Positions 1 to 7,055 of a stretch of 64,000 nt of DNA are shown here, piece after piece (position 1 is the stretch's first letter; each line of letters starts with the position of its first letter). Source of the stretch: Nonomuraea polychroma (lineage in GTDB: Bacteria > Actinomycetota > Actinomycetes > Streptosporangiales > Streptosporangiaceae); the NCBI RefSeq assembly GCF_004011505.1, contig NZ_SAUN01000001.1:8769501-8833500 (forward strand), read 5' to 3'. Position numbers and translations under genes: made by a program. Under the pieces are notes generated by a model. That model had not been told where the DNA came from. It was given only the letters and a program-made list of their open reading frames with translations, and did not search any database.

Positions 1-44
1 CCTGACCACGAAGAGGCGGGAGCCGGCCGAACTGGAAAACTGAG

Positions 45-83
45 TGCCACGGCGCCAGGCCGAACGGCATGGCGCTCGTGGCA
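45..83. terminator. possible terminator hairpin of an upstream gene
   Basis: TGCCACGGCGCC at 45-56 pairs with GGCGCTCGTGGCA at 71-83, leaving one bulged base and a 14-base loop. It lies between the window edge and the first clear gene, so it may end a gene left of the window. No T-run follows. The rest of 1-234 shows nothing convincing. Confidence 0.35.
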
Positions 84-234
84 TTCGTTCAGCGCCTGGT
101 CCAGCCGATGAAGGCTTTTCTCGCCGTGCTCTGAACGTCTGCTGAACACCATCTATCCGAAATCCGAACTTATCCGGAGAGATCAGCGTCACATTCAGAC
201 AACCGATGTGACTTCTGAGACTGGTGAGGTTCGA

Positions 235-990
235 GTGGCGTTAGGTCGTACATTCATCGCAGCGGTCGCGATGATCGCTGTCGTGTTCAGCGCCGACGGG
301 GCCGCGGCGGCCGTGGAGCCTCGCGTGGTCGCGCGGGACATTCCCACGTCCGTGAGCGAAGCCGACGAGGACGAGCCCGTGTGCGTCCGGATCAAGGGAG
401 CGGAGGCGTGCGTAGGGCCGGACGGGAGCGATCGGCCGGGGATCACGATCGAGGACACCGCGCGTGACAAGGTCCACCCCGCCGTCGAGTACTACCTGAA
501 CGGTTACCTCGGCACCAAGTACGTGATCCACAACCTGGCCCGCGAGGGCGAGGTGCGCGGCAGCCGCGAGATCGGAAAGGTCGTGACCTTCCGGGTGGCG
601 CTGTACGACGGGAATCGCCGGGTGCGATTCGGCCGGTGGAAGACCGTGCAGAACATCGCCAAATATCCGGTCAAGCGGGAGACGCGCGTCACCCCGGCCG
701 CCGCTCGTGCCCGGGCCAAGGTCTGCACCTCGACCAGAGGCGCCTCCATGACCTGCTTCGCCGAGCGGAACACGTACGTCTTCGCCTGCGACACCCGCGC
801 CGACAAGTATCAGGCGCGCGCCGAATACTTCGTGGCCGGCGACCCGACCGCGCGGTTCGAGATCCACCAGCTGGCCGGCGTCAACACGTGCGGCAAGGCC
901 GAGCACGGCGATCTGGCCATCAGCATGTACCGAGCCTCGGTGTTCGACCACAACCGCCGGATCGAAACGAAGCTCTACAGGTACAACTGA
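235..990 (+). CDS. secreted protein of unknown function
   Basis: A 251-residue protein with an N-terminal hydrophobic segment (FIAAVAMIAVVFSADGAAAA) that looks like a Sec signal peptide, so the product is probably exported. The mature part has several cysteines (CVRIKGAEAC, VCTSTRGASMTC, FAC, NTC), suggesting disulfides, and two similar halves each with a tyrosine-rich segment and an I-H-N/Q-L motif (KYVIHNL, RFEIHQL), which hints at an internal duplication. The GTG at 235 is preferred over the in-frame GTG at 208 because GGTGAGG sits just upstream and the signal peptide then begins normally. I do not recognise the family. It stands alone, convergent with the kinase gene. Confidence 0.7.
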   Translation: MALGRTFIAAVAMIAVVFSADGAAAAVEPRVVARDIPTSVSEADEDEPVCVRIKGAEACVGPDGSDRPGITIEDTARDKVHPAVEYYLNGYLGTKYVIHNLAREGEVRGSREIGKVVTFRVALYDGNRRVRFGRWKTVQNIAKYPVKRETRVTPAAARARAKVCTSTRGASMTCFAERNTYVFACDTRADKYQARAEYFVAGDPTARFEIHQLAGVNTCGKAEHGDLAISMYRASVFDHNRRIETKLYRYN

Positions 991-991
991 C

Positions 992-1855
992 CTACTGACG
1001 GCGGGCGAACGGCGCGATGATCTCGCGTACCTCCTGCGCGGCGCCCCAGCCGCCATCGTCGTGGGCGATGTCGCTCAGCAACTCCCGCAGGTGGAACACC
1101 CGCATGCGCTGCCGCCAGCCATCCGGCAGGGGCGCCGCCTCGTTGTACGCGGCGAAGAACCGGTCGGAGGCCGGCGGGCGTGGTGAGCACCAGAGCATGC
1201 TCAGGTCGGCCTCGGCCCAGCTGTAGGAGACGGCGGGATCGATCAGGGCGGGGCCGCCCGCCCGGTCGGTGAGAATGTTCTCGCGCCACAGGTCGCCGTG
1301 TGTCAGCACCGGCCGCCGGGGCGGCAGCAGGTCGGGCAGCGCCGCGCAGAGCCGTTCGAGCGATCGGCGTTCCTCGGCGTCGAAGGCGGCCTCCACCAGC
1401 GGCTCCGGCAGCCAGCGCAGGATGCGGCGCTGGGCGAGGAAGGCGTGCCCGTCCTCGTCCCAGGTGTTGTCCTGGCGCAGCCGGCCGAGCCAGCCGTCCC
1501 TGTGCCAGCCGAACCGCTCACCGGTCACGGCATGCATGGAGGCGACCATGCGGCCCAGGTCCTCCCAGAACCGCTCGTTGTCGTCCGGTCGCGGACACAG
1601 CGGCTCCAGGACGAGCAGGTCCGGTGTCACCGCCAGCACGTCCGGGGTCGTGGCACCGGCCTCGCGCAGCACGCGCAGCCCTTCGGCCTCGATCTCGAAG
1701 AGATCGGCCCCGGCGCCCTGCAGGGTCTTCGCGAACACGCGGGAGCCGTCCCGGAGGGTGGCCATGCCTGCCATGGCCACCACCCCGCCGGGAGCGAGGT
1801 CGGCGGAGACGGCGTCGAATCCGGCCGCGCGCAGCCGGGTCAGCAGCGGATCCAT
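992..1855 (-). CDS. fructosamine kinase family protein
   Basis: A 287-residue protein of the fructosamine/ketosamine-3-kinase family (APH fold), which phosphorylates sugar adducts on protein amines and so drives deglycation. The N-lobe lysine region is VFAKTLQ. The catalytic loop reads LTHGDLWRENIL, with HGDxWxxN typical of the family, followed by the metal-binding ALIDPAV. Length matches the family. Its ATG at 1855 shares one base with the TGA of the upstream methyltransferase (TGATG), so the two are probably translationally coupled. The true substrate cannot be read from sequence. Confidence 0.85.
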   Translation of the reverse strand: MDPLLTRLRAAGFDAVSADLAPGGVVAMAGMATLRDGSRVFAKTLQGAGADLFEIEAEGLRVLREAGATTPDVLAVTPDLLVLEPLCPRPDDNERFWEDLGRMVASMHAVTGERFGWHRDGWLGRLRQDNTWDEDGHAFLAQRRILRWLPEPLVEAAFDAEERRSLERLCAALPDLLPPRRPVLTHGDLWRENILTDRAGGPALIDPAVSYSWAEADLSMLWCSPRPPASDRFFAAYNEAAPLPDGWRQRMRVFHLRELLSDIAHDDGGWGAAQEVREIIAPFARRQ

Positions 1856-2451
1856 CAGCTCGGCCTGCGGTAGACGAGCAGATATCGCCAGAAGAGCAAC
1901 CGCCGGATGGTGGCCCCAGGAAGCAGGGCGGCCGCCTCCCGCCGGATCTCCTCCAACGACATCTCGGGATTCCTGACCGGCGCCCGTGTGCCCTCCGCCC
2001 GCCCCCGAGGCTCCGTGGCGGCGACGGCGAGGCGCGCGGCCGCGTTGGCCGGGATGGCGGCCAGGCTCCATGCGTAGTCCACGGCCGACCGCTCCGGATA
2101 ACAGCCCAGGATGGCCAGCACGCCTCCGGGCGCGAGCGCGTCCCGCAGCGCGGCGACGGTGCCGAACGGCACGTGGTGGATGCTCGCCAGGCAGGAGATG
2201 TAGTCGTAGCGGCCCTCGGGCAGCTCCATCTCGGTGATGTCGGCGTGGTGGAAACGCGGGCCCCCGCCTTCTGCTTCGGCGGCCTTGATCACCTCCGCCG
2301 CCGGGTCCACGGCGTCGACCTGGATCCCGAGGCTCGCGAGCCGCCGCGCGAAGCGGCCGGTCCCGCAGCCGACGTCCAGCGCGGTCCGGCAGCCCTTCGG
2401 CACCCGGCGCAGGAGCGTGCGGTGGTAGTGATCGTTGTGGTCGAAAGGCAT
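1855..2451 (-). CDS. class I SAM-dependent methyltransferase
   Basis: A 198-residue Methyltransf_11/25-type enzyme. Motif I is ALDVGCGTGRFARRL near residues 24-38, the acidic residue ending strand beta2 is in VDAVDPA, and YISCLASIHHVP corresponds to the post-motif-IV region. The substrate is unknown; it should act in the cytoplasm on a small molecule. It is first in a two-gene operon with the fructosamine kinase, overlapping it by one base. Confidence 0.85.
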   Translation of the reverse strand: MPFDHNDHYHRTLLRRVPKGCRTALDVGCGTGRFARRLASLGIQVDAVDPAAEVIKAAEAEGGGPRFHHADITEMELPEGRYDYISCLASIHHVPFGTVAALRDALAPGGVLAILGCYPERSAVDYAWSLAAIPANAAARLAVAATEPRGRAEGTRAPVRNPEMSLEEIRREAAALLPGATIRRLLFWRYLLVYRRPS

Positions 2452-2591
2452 GCGGTCCTTTCCGTCCGGTCCGGCTCGACGGCGATCATAGCTTCGCGAT
2501 GGCCGTCGTCCGCCGTTTCCACCGTTTCGCCGCCCGCCCTATCCAGATATGTCGCCGCTTGCGCAACCGGCTCCACCACGCTCCAGGCCCG

Positions 2592-2610
2592 GCCGTGAAA
2601 GTTTCACGGC
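2592..2610. promoter_or_regulatory. palindromic operator upstream of the arabinofuranosidase-like gene
   Basis: A perfect odd palindrome, GCCGTGAAA-G-TTTCACGGC, lies about 100 bp before the start of the secreted glycoside hydrolase. GAAA(C/G)TTTC palindromes are described upstream of xylanase genes in Streptomyces. The same core, TGAAACTTTCA, recurs upstream of the pectate lyase at 14252-14262. Confidence 0.6.
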
Positions 2611-2707
2611 TGGTTGACGGTCCTGGCGCCCTCCCCTCATGATCATGGTGCCTCCTGGTCAGGAGGGGGCGTCGAGTGGTGACCGCTATCCATGGCGAGG
2701 AGCGCCG

Positions 2708-4741
2708 ATGCCGAAGACCCTGTTACGAGCCGTGTCCGCGATCCTGTTGTCGCTGACCGCCTTGTCCGCCCCCGCGGCGTACGCCGACGACGAGACCACC
2801 CCTGTCGCGGTGACCGTCAACGCCCGCGCCGCCCTGGCCACCGTCCCCCAGACGGGCATCGGCACCAACCATGCGATCTGGGACACGAACCTGGGCACCG
2901 ACGAGACCGCCGACCGGCTGAAGGACGCCGGAGTGAAGCTGCTGCGCTATCCCGGCGGCTCGTACTCCGACATTTACCACTGGGCCGACCACACCGCGCC
3001 CGGTGGATATGTCGCCCCCAACACCGACTTCGACACGTTCATGAGCGGCGTACGCCGCACCGGAGCTCAGGCGATGGTGACCGCCAACTACGGCACGGGG
3101 ACCGCCGAGGAGGCCGCGGCCTGGGTACGGCACGCCAATGTCACCAAGGGCTACGGCATCAAGTACTGGGAGATCGGCAACGAGAACTACGGCAACGGCC
3201 ACTACGGCTCCGCCTGGGAGGCGGACAACCATGCCGACAAGAGCCCGGCCGAGTACGCCCGCCACGTCGTGGCCTACGCCGACGCCATGAAGGCGGTCGA
3301 TCCGACCATCAAGATCGGCGCGGTGCTGACCACCTCGGCCAACTGGCCCGACGGCCTGGTCGGCGAAGGGGACACCGGGACCTGGAACAAGGTCGTCCTG
3401 TCCACCGCCGGATCGAAGATCGACTTCGTGATCCTGCACTGGTATCCGGGCGCCCTCGACAAGGCCGGCCACGTGGCCGACATGATCCACCTCACCCGCG
3501 AGCAGATCACCAAGTACGCCGGAACCGGCTCCGAGCGGATCGGCATCGCGATGACCGAGTTCAACACCGGCAGCAGCAGCGCCGGCACCACCACCCAGCC
3601 CGGTGCACTGGCCGCCGCCGACGCGTACGCGACGCTGCTGGCGAACGGGGTCTTCACGGTCGACTGGTGGAACGTGCACAACGGCATCGGCCCCGTCACG
3701 CAGGTCGAAGGCCACACCGACTACGGCGACTTCGGCCTGCTGTCGAGTGCGACGTGCACCTCCGACAACTCGGTCTGCGAGCCGGCGCTGAACACGCCCT
3801 TCGCCCCCTACTACGCGCTGCAGATGATGAGCAGGTTCGCCCGCCCCGGGGACCAGTTCGTCCGCGCCGCGACCGACCAGCCGAAGGTCACCGCGCACGC
3901 CGCCCGCCGGCCCAACGGTGACCTGGCGGTGCTGCTGATCAACACATCGTCCGACACGTCGTACCCGATCGCGCTGGACTACTCCGGCTTCCGCCCGGCG
4001 GCGGGTGCGGCCACCGTGCTGACCCACACCAACGGCGCCACGAGCATCACCACCTCGACGGCGGAAAACCCGACGCTGCCCCCGCTCTCCCTCACCACGC
4101 TCGTCCTGCGCCCCGCCTCGTCCCAGACCGGCCTCCCGGCCGCCCCCGGCCAGCCGACTGCCTCGGACATCACGGACAAGACCGCCACGATCTCCTGGCC
4201 GGCCGCCTCCCCCGGCGCCCGTCCGATCGCGAAGTACGAGCTCCACCGCCAGAACGGCGCCATCAGCGAGCAACTCGGCGAGACGACCGGCACGTCGTTC
4301 ACCGTGAACAACCTCAAGCCGGGCACCCGGTACACGGTCAACGTGATCGCCCGCGACAGCGGCGGCGGCCTCTCCTGGTCGTCCCCACCGCTGACCTTCA
4401 CCACGGGCACCCCCGCCGCCAGCTCCTGCACCGTCAAACTCACCAACCAGACCGACTGGGCCAGCGGCTACGTCGGCGCCATCGAGATCACCAACAACGG
4501 CGCGCCGATCAACGGCTGGACACTGAACTTCACCTGGCCGAGGTCATGGCAGAGCCTGGGCAGCGGCTGGAGCGCCGTCTGGACCCAGACCGGGTCGGAC
4601 GTCAAGGTCGTGAACGAGGCCGGCAACGGCTCACTCGCCACGGGCGCGTCCACCACGATCGGATTCGTCGGCAACTACAGCGGCCCGAACGTCCTTCCCA
4701 CGGTCTTCACCCTCAACGGAACCGTCTGCGGAACGGCCTAG
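2708..4741 (+). CDS. secreted alpha-L-arabinofuranosidase-like glycoside hydrolase with FN3 and CBM2
   Basis: A 677-residue exported enzyme for plant-cell-wall arabinan/arabinoxylan. An N-terminal signal peptide ends near AAYADD. The catalytic part (about residues 30-480) has YPGGSYSDIYHWAD and KYWEIGNENYG, the latter with the N-E acid/base pair typical of clan GH-A arabinofuranosidases; MTEFNTGSSS may carry the nucleophile. An FN3 domain follows (from about 490, APGQPTASDI to FTTGTPA). The C-terminal CBM2 starts at SSCTVKL and ends with VCGTA, with the two bracketing cysteines. Start ATG 2708 follows GCGAGGAGCGCC. The exact GH family is uncertain. Confidence 0.85.
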   Translation: MPKTLLRAVSAILLSLTALSAPAAYADDETTPVAVTVNARAALATVPQTGIGTNHAIWDTNLGTDETADRLKDAGVKLLRYPGGSYSDIYHWADHTAPGGYVAPNTDFDTFMSGVRRTGAQAMVTANYGTGTAEEAAAWVRHANVTKGYGIKYWEIGNENYGNGHYGSAWEADNHADKSPAEYARHVVAYADAMKAVDPTIKIGAVLTTSANWPDGLVGEGDTGTWNKVVLSTAGSKIDFVILHWYPGALDKAGHVADMIHLTREQITKYAGTGSERIGIAMTEFNTGSSSAGTTTQPGALAAADAYATLLANGVFTVDWWNVHNGIGPVTQVEGHTDYGDFGLLSSATCTSDNSVCEPALNTPFAPYYALQMMSRFARPGDQFVRAATDQPKVTAHAARRPNGDLAVLLINTSSDTSYPIALDYSGFRPAAGAATVLTHTNGATSITTSTAENPTLPPLSLTTLVLRPASSQTGLPAAPGQPTASDITDKTATISWPAASPGARPIAKYELHRQNGAISEQLGETTGTSFTVNNLKPGTRYTVNVIARDSGGGLSWSSPPLTFTTGTPAASSCTVKLTNQTDWASGYVGAIEITNNGAPINGWTLNFTWPRSWQSLGSGWSAVWTQTGSDVKVVNEAGNGSLATGASTTIGFVGNYSGPNVLPTVFTLNGTVCGTA

Positions 4742-4746
4742 CAACC

Positions 4747-4782
4747 GCGACGGCCCGGCCGGCTGACCGGCCGGGCCGTCGC
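4747..4782 (+). terminator. rho-independent-type hairpin
   Basis: A perfect 16-bp stem (GCGACGGCCCGGCCGG and its complement) with loop CTGA starts 6 bases after the stop of the glycoside hydrolase. No T-run follows, which is usual in actinobacteria. It may also serve the convergent gene ending at 4806. Confidence 0.85.
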
Positions 4783-4805
4783 CACATCTCGGGACAGCAC
4801 CTCGT

Positions 4806-5282
4806 TCATCGATCGGAGAGCTCTTCAGGGACCGGCAATCCGAGAGCCGTGAGGAAACGAGCGGCCTTGACCTCGACGAGGATCTCCCCGTCATCGAGAT
4901 CATCGACATCCTCGTCCTCGTCGAACTCGATCTCCGCGAGATCCTGGTCTTCGGCGAGATAGATGGCCAGCTCGTCTTCCTTCGCGGCATGTGCGATCTT
5001 GTCGGCGCCGCCCCGTCGTTCCCTCCACCAGTCGGCGAGGCCCTTCGCCTCCCGCTCTACGTCGGTCGGTGGCGAGGCGGCCTCGTCCTCGAAGTATGTG
5101 CGTGGCGTGAAGCCCAGGTACGCGACGCCGCTGCCACGTCCCGCCGGAGAATAGACGACCGTCGCGATGTCGCTGTCGTAGATGTCAAGCATCAGCCACG
5201 GACCCGGGATCGCCGGTGGCTTGTCACCCTTGTACGTCAGCCATCGGGTTCCGTCGAAAAGGTATGTGCCGAAAAATCCCAT
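4806..5282 (-). CDS. hypothetical acidic protein
   Basis: A 158-residue protein with no signal or membrane segment. The N-terminal half is rich in aromatic residues and glycine (MGFFGTYLFDGTRWLTYKGD) and looks like a small beta domain. The C-terminal part has a strongly acidic run (EIEFDEDEDVDDLDDGE) before a short predicted helix. Coding-frame GC3 is high and the ORF is intact, so it is probably real. I do not recognise the family; it resembles the small immunity-type proteins scattered in actinobacterial genomes, but that is only an impression. Confidence 0.6.
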   Translation of the reverse strand: MGFFGTYLFDGTRWLTYKGDKPPAIPGPWLMLDIYDSDIATVVYSPAGRGSGVAYLGFTPRTYFEDEAASPPTDVEREAKGLADWWRERRGGADKIAHAAKEDELAIYLAEDQDLAEIEFDEDEDVDDLDDGEILVEVKAARFLTALGLPVPEELSDR

Positions 5283-5346
5283 CAGATGCCCAAACTCCGC
5301 CGCCAGGCTTCGCTTCGCGATGATCAGAGACTACGCCGCCCTGTCA

Positions 5347-5402
5347 TCCCCGTGACCTCGACGTAGACCTTCCCCGTGACCTCGGCGTAGACCTTCCCCG
5401 TG
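5347..5402. repeat. 24-bp tandem repeat, 2.3 copies
   Basis: Two adjacent 24-base units (5347-5370, 5371-5394) differ at one base (A/G), and a third copy is cut after TCCCCGTG. They lie between the hypothetical gene ending upstream and the TetR gene. No coding role is apparent. Confidence 0.8.
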
Positions 5403-5444
5403 CACCGGCGCCCGTCCCCTTGGCGCGGGCTTGCTCCCGACCGC

Positions 5445-6080
5445 TCATAGCAGCCGCCTTTGCAGGACGTCGGCGATGACCGTGTCCACGACCTTGCCGA
5501 CGGCTTCGGCGTCCGGCGGGGCGCCTTTCCGGTCGGCGAAGAGCAGGTGCCCGGCTCCGATCAGCGTGAGCGCAAGCGTGTCGACGTCGGCATCCGCCGC
5601 GATGCGCCCCATTTCGCGCTCCACGGTGAGGTAGGCCGCGATCATGGCCGCGGCTTCGGCCAGGACCGGGACACCGGACGGCCTCGCCTGACGCAGCCGG
5701 GCGCGCAGTTCGTCCCGGGAGATGATGAGGCCGACGATCGCCACGGCGACCGTCCCGAACAGCTCCATCAGCGCGCGGGTGAGGTTGCCGGCGACGGTGC
5801 CGGTCCCGGCGGACTCACGCAGGGCGACGGACTGGTCGTCGATCCGGGCGATGCGGTCCAGCACCAGCTCGGCGAGGAACGCGTCGAAGTCGGCGAAGTG
5901 CCGATGCAGGACACCCTTCGCGCAGCCTGCCTCCGTGGTGACCGCCCGGCTGGTCAGCGCGTTCGGCCCGTCCCGGAGCAGCACACGCTCGGCGGCGTCG
6001 AACAACTGTGCGCGCGCGTCGCGCATGGCCACCCCTGTCGGCATGCTGCCTGCCTCTCCCTTCCGTTGACGAGTGGGCAT
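5445..6080 (-). CDS. TetR/AcrR family transcriptional regulator
   Basis: Up to 211 residues. The N-terminal HTH is clear: AQLFDAAERVLLRDG, then SRAVTTEAGCAKGVLHRHFADFD, a classic TetR recognition helix. The rest is the variable ligand and dimer domain. It is divergent from a methyltransferase gene, and both ATGs lie inside one 40-bp inverted repeat, so it probably autorepresses and controls the neighbour. The ATG at 6080 sits within the operator; a second start at 6044 (MPTGVAMRD) is possible and would leave the operator wholly upstream. Confidence 0.9.
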   Translation of the reverse strand: MPTRQRKGEAGSMPTGVAMRDARAQLFDAAERVLLRDGPNALTSRAVTTEAGCAKGVLHRHFADFDAFLAELVLDRIARIDDQSVALRESAGTGTVAGNLTRALMELFGTVAVAIVGLIISRDELRARLRQARPSGVPVLAEAAAMIAAYLTVEREMGRIAADADVDTLALTLIGAGHLLFADRKGAPPDAEAVGKVVDTVIADVLQRRLL

Positions 6081-6110
6081 GTGCCCACTATGGTGGGCAC
6101 ATGCCCACTC
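6071..6110. promoter_or_regulatory. double-palindrome operator over both start codons
   Basis: GAGTGGGCATGTGCCCAC and its exact complement form 18-bp arms separated by TATG. Each arm is itself a near-perfect palindrome (GTGGGCAtgTGCCCAC), as expected for two TetR dimers side by side. The annotated ATGs of the TetR gene (6080) and the methyltransferase (6101) lie inside the arms, implying either leaderless transcripts or later true starts. Confidence 0.85.
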
Positions 6111-6925
6111 TACCGCCTGAGCGCGCAGGTCTTTCTGAGCAGGAGCCTCATCGACTCCGTCAGGTAGCGGAGTCGTTCGGCTCGGACGCCGAACGCTACG
6201 ACCGGACCCGTCCCCGCTACCCCGACGCCATGGTGGACCGCATTGTCACCGCCAGCCCCGGACCCGACGTCCTCGACGTCGGCTGCGGCACCGGCATCTC
6301 CACCCGGCAGTTTCGAGCGGCCGGCTGCAGGGTGCTCGGCGTCGACGTCGACACGCGGATGGCCGAATGGGCCCGGCAGAGCGGGATCGAGGTCGAGGTG
6401 GGCGCGTTTGAGACGTGGGATCCCGCCGGGCGGACCTTCGACGCGGTCATCGCCGGGCAGACCTGGCACTGGGTGGACCCCGTCGCAGGCGCGGCCAAGG
6501 CGGCCGGCGTGCTGCGGCCAGGTGGCCGGCTGGCGCTGTTCTGGAACGTGGCCCAGCCCCCGCCCGAAGTCGCCGACGCCTTCGCCTCCGTCTATCGCAG
6601 GGTGGTGCCCGACGTGCCGGCGTACGCCCTGACGATGCCGGCCATGGAGATGTACTCGGTGATGTTCACCAAGCCAGCCGACGGCATACGGGAGTCGGGC
6701 GCGTTCAGCGACCCGGAGCAGTGGCGGTTCGACTGGGAGCGGCCCTACACCCGGGACGAGTGGCTGGACCAGGTGCCCACCCACGGTGGCCACAGCCGGT
6801 TCCCACCGGACCAGTTGGAAGAACTGCTCGCGGGCATCGGCGCCGCGATCGACGCGTCGGGGGGCGGCTTCACGATGCGTTACACCGCCGTGGTGGTCAC
6901 CGCGTCGCTAGCCGCCGCGCCCTAA
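6101..6925 (+). CDS. class I SAM-dependent methyltransferase
   Basis: A 274-residue Methyltransf_11-type enzyme. A short leader is followed by VAESFGSDAERYDRTRPRYP, a signature of the ubiquinone/tocopherol-like methyltransferase group, then motif I VLDVGCGTGISTRQF, the acid in VLGVDVDT, and AVIAGQTWHWVDP. It is probably the regulatory target of the adjacent TetR protein, as the two share one operator. The substrate is unknown; a link to resistance or small-molecule detoxification is inference only. ATG 6101 lies in the operator. Confidence 0.85.
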   Translation: MPTLPPERAGLSEQEPHRLRQVAESFGSDAERYDRTRPRYPDAMVDRIVTASPGPDVLDVGCGTGISTRQFRAAGCRVLGVDVDTRMAEWARQSGIEVEVGAFETWDPAGRTFDAVIAGQTWHWVDPVAGAAKAAGVLRPGGRLALFWNVAQPPPEVADAFASVYRRVVPDVPAYALTMPAMEMYSVMFTKPADGIRESGAFSDPEQWRFDWERPYTRDEWLDQVPTHGGHSRFPPDQLEELLAGIGAAIDASGGGFTMRYTAVVVTASLAAAP

Positions 6926-6972
6926 CCCTCCCTCCTGTCACAGGCGTCACGGCCGTGGTCAATTGGTGTGGG

Positions 6973-7002
6973 ATACCCCATCCATATCCCGCTTTGGGGT
7001 AT
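6973..7002. promoter_or_regulatory. inverted repeat upstream of the SARP gene
   Basis: ATACCCCA (6973-6980) and TGGGGTAT (6995-7002) form 8-bp arms 14 bp apart, about 55 bp before the GTG start of the regulator. This could be a binding site in its promoter; nothing else explains it. Confidence 0.4.
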
Positions 7003-7055
7003 AAAGGCGGTAATTCCGCGCTTGGGCGGAGATAGACGCTAAGGAACGGCCATAG

